A stretch of DNA of 64,000 nt from Gonatopus flavifemur. Lineage: Eukaryota > Arthropoda > Insecta > Hymenoptera > Dryinidae. Positions 36,882-48,000 of this stretch are shown one piece after another. The translations under genes and the position numbers were made by a program. The stretch is taken from the NCBI GenBank assembly GCA_018340375.1, contig JAFFJZ010000008.1, forward strand, positions 3,286,001 to 3,350,000, given 5' to 3'. The notes below the pieces were generated by a model. That model searched no databases. It had not been told where the DNA came from and worked only from the letters and a program-made list of their open reading frames with translations. Position 1 is the stretch's first letter; the number at the start of each line of letters is the position of its first letter.

Positions 36882-37070
36882 CCGTTCATGAGAAACAATT
36901 TGCTTTGAATTTCAGTTCAATAGTGATTAATGGAATCTGTATTCTTGTTTGAGTTTGAGAAGGTTTTCCAGTGGCTGATTTTAAGTCCAATAAGTTTTCT
37001 TTTGGCTGCATCTTGAATTCAGCTCATATTTTACCGGAAATTGAGTTTCCCTTTCTTCTGTGTCTTTTGT
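36882..37070 (+). repeat. Dispersed repeat, copy 2 (partner at 382-600)
   Basis: Same orientation and word order as the copy near the start of the window, beginning GTTCATGAGAAACAATTT and ending in a TTCTGTGTCTTTTGT-like run. Small indels separate the two. Confidence 0.8.
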
Positions 37071-37257
37071 CGTTAATGGACATCGAGGAAAAAGATTTGG
37101 TTGATATATGCCTGGCCGAAATTTTTGGTTGGTGTAGCTAAAACCTTATTGGGTCCCAGCAGAATTTTATCATGCCAACCAAAAAGATTCTCCCAAATCA
37201 CTTTTAGTTTAAAGAATCAAACTTGATTCGCTTAGCGCACCCAAATTTTGATAAGAT

Positions 37258-37627
37258 CACGGAGAAAAAGGAATTCGCTGTGGCAGCGAAATCTACTTTT
37301 GCTGGGTTCCTTTTGCCAGAGCAGCAAATTTTTTGCTGTGACAGCAAACTATTTGCTGTTCCAGCAATATTTTTAGCTGCGACAGTGAATTTTTAGCTGT
37401 GGCAGCAAAAAATATTTGCTATCTCAGCAAAATTTGTTTGCTATTCTGTATATAATACTGAAAATTTTCTGGCGGAGCAAACATTTTTCGCTGCCACAGC
37501 TAAAAAATTGCTGTCGTAGCTAACACGATTGCTGTTATATCAAATTTTTAGCTAGGTCAGCTAAAAATTTTGCGATTCTATATATAATACCTCGATTTGC
37601 TGCGTCAGCAAATTTTTTCTCTCCGTG
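37258..37627 (+). mobile_element. CAGC-palindrome element, copy A
   Basis: The 370-base element starts CACGGAGA and ends TCTCCGTG. Between them lie about a dozen consecutive 17-19 base imperfect palindromes of the form TTnGCTGnnnCAGCnAA, for example TTCGCTGTGGCAGCGAA, TTTGCTGTGACAGCAAA, TTTAGCTAGGTCAGCTAAA and TTTGCTGCGTCAGCAAA, joined by AT-rich spacers that include TATATAATAC. It is flanked by AT on both sides. Copy B lies in the opposite orientation about 600 bases away. No protein is encoded. Confidence 0.85.
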
Positions 37628-38229
37628 ATCAATTAAATTTCCAGTTATGCGGACGAAAAGCTCTAGCTTGGCATATGGTGAGAAAATGTTTTGGTACGCA
37701 TAACAAAACAGTTTTCTCAATGGACCTGAAAGAATGGAAACTGCGTTATACGGAACCAATGGTGAAAAAGAGTACAACTAGTCACCTCTCTTTTCAACCA
37801 TCGGTTCCACATCATGCAATCTGTTTCTTTTCGGATTAATCAGATGGGATCAAACTTCTATTTAATACACTAGATTGTTAACATCATGATATAATTTATT
37901 ATGATGAAAGTGAAACAATGACATACACTGAATATTCACAGACTGATGTCAATTTTCAAGCGTGTATTGAAGAATTCCATATCATAGTATTTATATTCAA
38001 CGAACATAGTATTCATATTTAATAAAAGGCGCTCGACTTTACATTATGACTCTAGTAGTGAACCGTTTAGTGTATTATATGAGAGGCTTATGATGAAAGC
38101 AGCTCGTCGGGCTTTCAACAAAAGCTTGGCTGGGCTCGAAAAACATTTTTGTGAGTTCAATTCAATAATTCGAGTTGAGCCGAGCTTTGAACATGCTTGA
38201 AGATCGCGGCAACACTATAGGTGATTGGA

Positions 38230-38538
38230 CACGGAGATAAAAAATTTGCTGACGCAGCAAATCGAGTTATTATATATAGAATAGCAAAATTTTTAGCTGA
38301 CCTAGCTAAAAATTTGCTATAACAGCAATCGTGTTAGCTACGACAGCAATTTTTTAGCTGTGGCAGCAAAAAATGTTTGCTCCGCCAGCAAATTTTCAGT
38401 ATTATATACAGAATAGCAAACAAATTTTGCTGGGATAGCAAACATTTTTTGCTGCCACAGCTAAAAATTCGCTGCTCTGGCAAAAGGAACCCAGCAAAAG
38501 TAGATTTCGCTGCCACAGCGAATTCCTTTTTCTCCGTG
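38230..38538 (-). mobile_element. CAGC-palindrome element, copy B (inverted)
   Basis: Reversed, this 309-base copy is nearly identical to copy A but lacks about 62 bases covering three palindrome units. At several mismatches this copy keeps the symmetrical palindrome where copy A has lost it (for example TTTGCTGGCGGAGC against TTTTCTGGCGGAGC), so it is nearer the ancestral state. It is flanked by GA on both sides. Confidence 0.85.
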
Positions 38539-38918
38539 GAGAATTGAACGCAACGTTGAGATATAGTTTATGATACAGCCACCCCAATAGACATTATTCC
38601 AAGTAACTGTTCCAGATTTTCTTATCCTGTCATGAGGCTCTAATTATTTTGCGAGCGCATCACAAGAGTCTGTATAATATCTAGAGTGATTTCCGATAGG
38701 AATATTCCACATGATTACAAACAATACTTTCTTGGGATTAGCAAATTGGACTTAAATCAAGAAGATCCTTCTTCTCGATGAGACAAGAATGTGTTTCTAT
38801 TCTTGTTCGGAGAAGATATTTCTGTGTGTGCGGCTGAACAATATTGTTATTAGAACAAAATGCTTTTCCAGTGTATAATGATAATGAGCGAAATTTACTG
38901 GGAAATAGAAGACCCATA

Positions 38919-39168
38919 CAGCACAAGAGTTCCTGCAAAGAGCTCCTGTTATGCTGATCAATATGTATTTATTATAAATATTTTGCATTCAAAATGACCT
39001 TTCAATGGACAGCTTAATGTTCAGAAAGAATTCATTCGCGGGCATTCAGTTTGTCACGTTTTCATTTTGAATTCAAAATATTCATAATGAATACATATCT
39101 ACCACAACGGGAGCTATTCAAGAGGTCTCAAGGAAGTCTACATGAATTCAAATTGATCATTTGTGCTG
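38919..39168. mobile_element. CAGCACAA-family MITE, copy 4
   Basis: The 250-base element begins CAGCACAAGAGTTCCTGC and ends TTGATCATTTGTGCTG. Internal inverted words ATAAATATTTTGCATTCAAA and TTGAATTCAAAATATTCATA and the CACAACGGGAGCT segment match copy 2. It is one of the two best preserved members. Confidence 0.85.
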
Positions 39169-42103
39169 GCTGGGAAGTAATTGAAATATATGAATGACGA
39201 ATGAAGAGGATAATGAATAATACGAATCCTCAAATAACGAATAAATCGAACAACGGGTCAATGAATTCGCGAATATGACGGATAACAAATAATGCGAATA
39301 TGAATAAAATGTCATGTACAAAGCGCAACTAATAATGATTTATTCGAATCATGCTCCACTCTGTTTTCAAGAAAATCCTGAACAACAAAATGTAATTGGC
39401 ATCCGACAATATTTTTTACCAAGTGTCTCCTCTCGAGACGTCCTCCGAAAATTCTGGATGTATTTTCCATCATGAATTCTCAAAATCTGGTAGTGCAATA
39501 AAGAAGAAAGAACATTGGGTGATTTTGAACTAGTTTATCCCGCATAGTTATTTTTCCAGTAAATAACGTTTGACGTTTGGAGTTATCTATAATTGAGAGT
39601 GATCCTATTCGATCGATACATTACACCCTATGAGATATTTACATCCTACCAGAAACCCGAAAGTAAAATGCTATTAAAAGTTGATCGGAGTGAATTCCGT
39701 AAAATTTCGTGAGAATATTTTGATCAATCACATCCGTGTATAGAACTGCTCGGCAACAGGATATCGCCTACTCCTCTTCGCTGTTCTCCTTCTCCTTGAT
39801 ATACATATATAATTCATCTTTCCCTTCACTTTTTTCTTTAGTAAACTTCCCAAACTTCCACCCAAGGGATATTCCTGACTGGTAAAACTTTCGAAAGAAT
39901 AAATCGAACGCATTCAACGATTAGAGGAGGATTTCCCGTTCTTGGGATCACACACACACGTATAAAGGAAAAGCATCTCTTCCACCACCATCTCGGTCAT
40001 CTTCGGCATAACTTCTATGAGGCTAATCTTCTTTATTATTATGACTTTAGTTTCACTTTATGGTTATTACTTTGGTTAATTTTTATCTGGATCATTACAC
40101 TATGGAGATATATCTGTATGTACATAGTGATGATATACATAATATTTCCGTTCGACCCTCTTGCTGTAGGTCCCCAGTCATTGGTTCCAATGAAAGAGAT
40201 TACATGGATGTTGCGAATGAAGATAAATGCGCCAGAGAGGTGATTTTCAGGAGATTTCTCTCCAGTATTCATGCATAAAATGGGGGAAAAAAGATTACAG
40301 ATTCTTTTTTGTTCAAAATTATTGCCCGCGCAATTATTTTCCTGTCTGTTTAGCGAGATGGATGGTCTATTCGAATATAAATTTTTAATACCTCATGGAA
40401 GTATTCACGTGTATGCCGCATTATTTCCAAAGTTGTTTATCAAGAAAATTCAAAACTAACATATTTGAGTGTTCCCTCGGCGGAACAAACAGATGCATTC
40501 TTCGTTACAAATGGTTCTATTTTCGTGTAAGAAATGCAGAAGTGGAATCACCATGCAGCAATAATGAATATCTTGAATCTAGGAACATTGAACTGGAGAA
40601 ATCGAACAAAATGTCTCCATAAATCTGAAATCATATTCAACAATGTAACAAATTCATCCTCGTAGTTCTGTTCGTTATAGAATAATTCATCATTATCGGA
40701 TTAATTAACGAGATAGAAGAGGGAATCATCATCGTCAACTCAAGCATTCATCAGTGGGGAGCTATTATTTTTTGCACGCTCGTTAGTTTTCATATGAGAC
40801 AAAAATCTCTCATCATTCATTAGCGTAATGAATTATCGGGCGAAAAATATTCAGGTGTGATGATTCGTTCCGGGAATGATGGTATGCGAACAATTCATTC
40901 AAAAAATGATATGAAAGAGGAAGTAATTTATAGGTGAACTGATGTTGAGGAAATCGAATAGGGTAGAATTATTTCCGAAGAATTCAAATTTGTTATGGGA
41001 GATTATTCTTGACGATTGACGCTTGACAGTTATTTGGCAGTATGTGGAAACTTTCAATCAAAAACTGACTTTTGTCATAAATGTTGAATTAGAATCCTCG
41101 TATCAGAAGAGATCCAAAATTCATTGTTCAAGCACTGATACATTTTCTTGAATTATGCATAAATTTGTAATTTCATATTTCAATTACAAATGTATAAAAA
41201 AAATGTTTCAAATCTCATACGTGAGAAATAAATAACAATAATTTCAATAGGGAATGAAGAAAAAAATCACCATCCTGACTGGAAATTGAATCAGGTTAAC
41301 CCGATCAAATGTGACTGAATTTTCGGTCGGGATGAAGAAACATGGATTATACACTTCGTCTTATACATTGAAGCTCATTAAACACGATCATTTACAGTAC
41401 TAGATTTCTCATGCTTGTCGTTATATATATTTTCTTTTGTGTCGATTTAACAAGAAAAAAATATTCGTTTTTTTGAGAATAAATGTTTAAATATTCAATG
41501 AAGTTGCTAACTTTGGGATTGAGAAATATTAGTTTATACCCTCGATTGTGCCAACACCCCGGAATAGAGCACCGATTCTTCATGTCTGTATCGAATATTA
41601 AAGGTTCCCTCTATAAGTCACTTTTCGATATGAAAGAGGAGGTTCTGGCCGGTACGTGAGACCGTTATTTATGTACATCTTCTATTTATGGTTCGTTCAA
41701 TCCACGTTTTTTTCATGCACTCTTCTCCTTTTTTTATTCTTTCGGATTCGATGCTGTGTACGGTAGATGAGAGAGTCTCATAAAAATCTCCTCGATTTTT
41801 ATTCATTCTCAACTTTCACAGCTCCTCGAACTGTCTTAATCAAATACATCTTCGAATAAATGTGAAGTGTATTTTTCTGGTAGTACTTCCAAACGTATAA
41901 AAATCTTCTTGAAAATGAACCGATCATTTTTATGTGGATTCTTTTATTTGCAACTGGTGTTTCTAATCAATTATTTGCTGCGCTATATATCATTCATCGG
42001 ATTATTGGACTATTAGTTCAGACGAGTTCAATGATCTGAACTGTAAACACTGAATATTTTATCACTAGCTTCCACTATGTTTCTGCAGGCCGGGATCATA
42101 TAT
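39169..42103. other. No gene seen
   Basis: No exon is supported. 39185-39300 repeats AATGAA/AATAATACGAAT words loosely, an AT-rich degenerate simple repeat. The rest is ordinary AT-rich sequence. Confidence 0.5.
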
Positions 42104-42673
42104 ACCCAAGCGTGTATTGCCTATAATTACAATGGGCCCCAGGCTGGGTTCCTCCTCTTTAACCCAGTATTGGGGAATGCCGATGGGGCCCATGTTGTCA
42201 CAATCTTGGCCCTGTTGTGCTTTCCCATACAATTATAGTTGGTAAAAAATAGAGATAATGAATCTTATTGCGGGCACATTTGAACTTGGCCCCAATTTGG
42301 ACCAGCGTTATGCCAAGATTGGGGTGAATTTATATCTCGAGCATGTGTGTCCAGTCTTGGGCCCATATAGGCACGATGGGGCTCAACACTAGGCCCAAGA
42401 CTGGGCCGAAGTGGGGCTGAAATTCATGCTCGCTGGGGTAGAATTCAAAGCAATTTTCCAATTGAAAAAAAAGGAAGGGGCAGTATTGATTGCCTAGTCT
42501 GGGTTCATGCTGGGCCCATGGTGTAACCAATCCTCGGGCAAGCAATACAGCCAAGCTGGGAACGATGTTATCATCTCAGGGTTGGCCCCATTTGTCCGCC
42601 TCGGCCCCACCTTGGGCAGCATGGGTACCCACCCTGGGCTTAAATTGGACCCGCCGTTAATACACACTTGGGT
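42104..42673. mobile_element. TGGGCC-rich element with ACCCAAG ends
   Basis: The element begins ACCCAAGCGTGTATT and ends AATACACACTTGGGT, inverted ends with one mismatch. The 570-base interior is packed with TGGGCC, GGGGCCCA, TTGGCCC and GGCCCCA words at irregular spacing and is GC-rich against an AT-rich background. Frames on both strands (42330-42728) are by-products of the composition. Patches at 16428-16496 and 52485-52625 use the same words. Confidence 0.75.
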
Positions 42674-42798
42674 AGCTATAGCTCCGGGTCCCATTCACCA
42701 GGGAGCCCTATTTAAAGAAGAAAATTAATGTAAAAAGCTCTGAAGGACATTCTTTCCTCCTGCTTCTTACCTTGAGGGGGGTCTCGAATTGTTTCATA

Positions 42799-43021
42799 CA
42801 CGGAAAAAATAATTTAGCTATAGCAGCTAAGTAGCTAGCACGGACACGAACAGCCATTAAATTCGCTCCTGCAGCTAAATTTTAGCTGTTACCGCAAATA
42901 AATCAACTACAAATGCAAATTTTTTGCTGTAACAGCTAAAATTCAGCTGCAGGAGCTAATTTAATGGCTGTCCGTGTCCGTGCTAGCTACTTGGCTGCTG
43001 CAGCTAAATTATTTTTTCGTG
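42799..43021. mobile_element. CACGG-ended hairpin MITE, TA-flanked
   Basis: A 223-base hairpin has arms of about 95 bases that match with few mismatches. It starts CACGGAAAAAATAATTTAGC and ends GCTAAATTATTTTTTCGTG. TA flanks both sides (42797-42798 and 43022-43023), the duplication made by Tc1/mariner-type elements. The interior contains CAGCTAAATTTTAGCTG-type words related to those of the CAGC-palindrome element. Confidence 0.85.
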
Positions 43022-44230
43022 TAGCCTCGGGCCGCAACACCGCTTTATCTGGCTCTGTGTCTCTGAATTTGAAGATGCAATCAAAAATCCTTCCCATGGT
43101 GACAACTATTCGGTGAAATATTTCATCCAGGACCTTAACAAAATTTTGTTTTACATTTCATTTCCTACTTTGATTCGTTCGAATTTTTGTTTCGAGGGAA
43201 CAAATGAATATAAAATTTCTTGATAATTCAACGAATGTATCGATTCTTCATCTATTTTCACATTCAAAACTGAAAGAGGGTTCTCACTCATAATCGTGAA
43301 TCGTGTATTGCAACAACCCAGTAGAAATGGTCTAGTCATCGCGAGTTTGTAACGCCTGCATTAACGAAAAACTAGAGACTGGTGAGTGCCTCGTGAGTAT
43401 TTAAGGGGTTGGCTTAGTGGATGACTAGGGTATTCTACTAGGGCTATCAAACGATCATTGGAATGCAGCAACAAACTAAGAGAACTAGTTTGTTACTATA
43501 GCGTTTCCACAAAAAGTTTATTGTGCTTGCAGAAATGTTCACTTCAACAGTTTAGACGTTAATTTTATTAGCAACCCTTTTTTCTCGGTAGGAAAACTTA
43601 GTTGCATAAACAATTTCTCTTGCTCTTTCTTTTGCTCCTTTTGATTGTGGATGCTACAGTAACGGAGTAGTTCGATTTATCAGCAATACTTTTCTCATTA
43701 TGCAACTAACTATTGTTATGAGCAAAATAGTGCAGTGTGGATTATTTTTTCAATGCAAGCTCGGATTGTCCAAATTCTTATCACAATATTTTAATTTCGA
43801 GGTGAAGAAGAATTTGACAAAGCGCTTCCTCACAATATCAATGTTACACGAATTTAAACAAACAAACAAATTCATTCAACAATATTTTAGTGAAATGTGT
43901 AAATAAATTAAATAACCAAATGGTTTTGTTGATCTTACTGAAATTTTAGAGACTTTATCAAATATCTGGTTATGCCAACAAAGAATATCTTCCAGTTTAG
44001 CCAATCAAACATGGTTGGTATGATCATTTGCTCAGCATAACCAAATTTTGGTGAGAACCATTTAGTCATGCTCCACTGAGAACCCAATTTCTTAGACTGC
44101 AAGAAACTTTTATTTGCCCTCATTCTAATAAATCTTTTGTGTAATGAAAAACAATTCTCTTAAATGGAAAAAGTTTTCATCAGATTGAAACGGAAAATTC
44201 TCAAATTGAAAGAGAAGTATAATCCTTCTT
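43022..44230. other. No gene seen
   Basis: AT-rich, no supportable exon or RNA. Confidence 0.5.
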
Positions 44231-44474
44231 CACTGGGAAAAATATTTATTTGTCTTCTCTCCATAAAATATTTATTTGTAGAAATTGAATATTCAATTAG
44301 ATGCAAAAATTGATTACTTGTGGCGAATAAATTATTCATTTAGAAGACCAATTTATTTGGGACAAGCATTCCATTATTTGATCCGATTAAGTATTTCATT
44401 AACCCTGAGAAATATTTCATGGAGAGAGGACAAATAAACTATTTATTTGGTTGGAAGGAATTTTGTCTTCAGTG
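44231..44474. mobile_element. MITE-like hairpin, ends CACTG
   Basis: CACTGGGAAAAATATTTATT and the following TTGTCTTCTCTCCAT pair with ATGGAGAGAGGACAAATAAA near the right side and TTGTCTTCAGTG at the end. AT-rich, 244 bases, no protein. Confidence 0.7.
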
Positions 44475-44938
44475 TTGAATTCGAAGAATGTCATTTCAAT
44501 TCAATGAAAAATTTTCCCATATAACAGAAAAAGCTTCTGAAATGCATTTTCCAATCAGAAAAGTATTTTGAATCCTTTTTCAACAAACAGAAATGTTTTT
44601 GAATGCAGTTGGTACATTTCAAATGTATTTGCAATACATCAAATATGAATTTTGTATACATTTTAAATACTTCTGTTCGAATGTATTTGAAGAGTGTTTT
44701 CTGTTTTATGGGTTTCCATTGAAAATTAGTTACTTTTTTCATCGGAAACAAGATTTATCAGAATGAGGGCAAAGAAATTTTCTTCAAGTTTAAGAAATTG
44801 CGTTCTCAGTGTAAGAAAAACATTTGGTTGGGTTCATAAGCCAGTGATTCTACCTCAAGGTAATGTATCTCATCGACGACGGTGCTGTACACATGATGTG
44901 ATATTGAATTCCACAAATTACACTTTCAAGAGTTTTAC

Positions 44939-45078
44939 CACGGAAAACAAAGATTAGTTGAAATAACAATTCAACTTGCAAGCGCAACTAAATTTAGAAT
45001 CGGTTGAATCGATAAATAAATTTGTGATTCTAACAAAACAAAATATGCGCTTTCAAGTTGAATAGTTTTTTCCCCGTG
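44939..45078. mobile_element. CACGG-ended MITE, 140 bases
   Basis: It begins CACGGAAAACAAA and ends TTTTTTCCCCGTG. ATTCAACTTGCAAGCGCA inside pairs with TGCGCTTTCAAGTTGAAT. No clear target duplication was seen. Confidence 0.75.
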
Positions 45079-48000
45079 TTGGAAAGTGGAAGTTTGCGGT
45101 TTCATCAGAGATTGAAGTGGTCAAATATACCTTGCATCGTCTCTCTCATGCATCAGGAATCGAGAGTCATTGCGAAACTTTGTAACAATTGATTGATATC
45201 AGAATTTCTGTCCTTTGTTTTTTCCTCTCTGTACCTGATTTTTCCTGCGAAATTTTCATGATACTTTCGCTCGAGGACTCCCTATTCTCAGTATACATAC
45301 AAACATACAATACGAGTTTTGAATCTCTTTGACCGTGAATTCGTCACATACAAGATACTGTTTTGAACATTCAGCTCTCTTGTTTTGTTTTCCGAATACT
45401 CATTTTCCTTTACGTATCCTTTCGTTTCCACTGTCAAAAAGATGAATTGATATAAGTGTGGATTCAAGGAATGTATAAATGAAGCACCATGAAATCTACA
45501 ATTTAAATTTCACAAATAAGTTCTTCAACATCCATCGTTTACTTTTTTTCGCTGGGTTTTTTTCATGTCCCCAGACAATGATAGGAGCAGCAGTGATGGT
45601 GATGGCGATGGTGAAGATTAAAACGTCTATTCTTGTGTTTTACTTTTCATTTACATATCTTCATGGGAGACGATGAAATATTATGAAAACAGCGTCGAGA
45701 GAAAAAATTTGAAGAATGGTGAATCTACTTTGAAGAAAAAAAAATAGCGTCGAAAAACTGTCTCTATTATAAAAGGTAAACGAATATTTGAAAAAAAAAT
45801 CCAAATTTTTTCTGGTGAAATTTCACATGTCGTTATTAGGTTGAATTATTTGAGCAGAAGAATTTCTACTTTGATACAAAAACACTGGAGTTCATGACGT
45901 TGATTTGCCTAGTAACATGTTTAATCGTTGAATTTTGTGAGTTCCTGTGTAAAATTTGTTTTCAGTAGCACGGTTAATGTTGATTGGCATAACCTTGTGT
46001 AGAACATGATATGAAGCAAGATATGAGAAGAATTACGTGATTTCCGGCCGTGGGTGTGTTGCATTCATACAAGAGACTATGTTTTAGTGAAAGAAGGAAA
46101 CTGTGTGCTTCCACGATATAATGAAGGTAATCAACTTTCAAAGGACCGGAAAGTAGAGAAGTGGCAAAACAAGTATTTCATATGAATGGCTTTACGCAAT
46201 AACGTCTTGACGAACATTTTTTCAAAAAATCGATATTTATTATATCGACTGTATCCAGTGGATATTCAGGTCTCAAGGATATTGGAGTTAAAATTTCAAA
46301 CATTGTTTTTTGTTGATCAGAACGTTATTACGTAACACCTTCCATATCATGTATGCCACCACTACTTAAGTAGCTACTTATGTATGTGTTCATTGCTACT
46401 TAAGTATTTTTCAGGCCCTCTGGAGCTCAACGATAGTGACAGCGTGTTTAAGTTAATAGAAGGCAACTGAGTGCTTCAAATTATTGGGATTTTATCATTG
46501 AGAAATATTATGATTGTGTTTTTGGATTGGCCAAAGTGAGTCGTTCTGCATTCATAGTGAAATATTTCAAGTTAAATGAAAGACTGTAGTCCTCAAATCC
46601 GCTCCTCAACTTGTATTTCTGAACCTTTACCATTCGATCCAAACATACCTTGATAAAAATTTGGACAAAAACATCTAGTGAGCAGAAATAAATCGTTTGG
46701 TTCTGTTTAGAATCTAACCAAATTATGTCCGAAATGTTTGCGTTCTTTTAGTTTTTCCAGCCTGAGTAGAGGAAGAAATTCATTGCTGTATATTAAATCC
46801 AAGGATTATATAGGGTATCTCAGAAAATATTTAAAAACTTCTAGGTTTTGAATTACGAACGAACTATGCATTTTGTGCCTTGCGATATCTTGGATGTAGA
46901 TGTTTTATGCAACACTTTTAGATGTCTTTCAGACGAGTGTCCAACAAGAATTGGTCTCAAACTCATGTGAAAGTGTTTTATAAGACATTCAAAACGTGTC
47001 TCAATGATACCGCAAGATACAAAATGTTTACCGGGTCATAAGGAAGATTTCATTACCGTTAATAAAAACTTCATTACATCAAGAGAATCTATAAGCCTCA
47101 TTCGAAAAATGCTTATGGTGATCTCAAGACTATTTTTCTTGATGCAACATTCAATATTCTAACACTAAGATTATCAAATTCTGCTTGAAGCAAAATAATT
47201 TTTTTCTTATCAGAAGAAAAATTAGGATTGTCCCTATATGGAGAAAAAAATTGTCTCATAAAAATAAAATTTTGATTACTAGTAGCAAACATTTTTGTGA
47301 GTGTGTTATGATCGAGTAGGAATTGTCCTTTCATCTCCAGATTACTGTTTTCTGGATGTGATTAAACAAAAATTGGTAGGGGGTGAATTCGGGGAACGAA
47401 CTTTTTACCGAACAGACGTAATTAGACAATCGCTGGTCATTTTTAGTGATTACTGAGAAATGATTAGTGATTGTCGAATTATGTTCATTCACTCTTCAGT
47501 AATTTCTGTTGAATTTCCTAACAAATCAGTAAATTTCGAGCTAACAGGCATTGGGAACAATCGAAGCATACGAATTCTATGAGTACTGTTATAGGTTTGA
47601 AGCTTCAACCACGAACATTCTTGTGAATTCAATTTGATTCCTAATATTAATCATCAGATTGTCAAAGCTTTCGTCAATGATGGGCATTTGATGATCAAAA
47701 GTAATGGAAATGGTTCTGAATATCCATAAAATGAATATTCTTTTGTGATACTCAAGTGCAGGTGATTTGAACACGGGCGGACATTTGCGAGTTATCGGTA
47801 TGTCTCTGTGACGTTTTGGCACGTTTCGTGCACATTGTTAGGGGTTTTCAAAACATACATAAGACCTTCCAGTCCTAACTGGGGTGTTCTACCCATCTCT
47901 GTTTCATTTCTATTTTCGAATCCATATCACCCTCGAAGGTTCAGGCAGAAGGAGTTGGAGAACGTACCTGATGAATAGTTCTTCTCCTTTCCTTGATGGA

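Noticed and set aside
37258..38538. CRISPR-like array reading of the CAGC palindromes
   Set aside because: Repeats are imperfect and symmetric with irregular short spacers, in a eukaryotic transposon-like setting with terminal inverted repeats.
42330..42728. Overlapping frames in the TGGGCC element
   Set aside because: By-product of GC-rich repeated words, with no motif.
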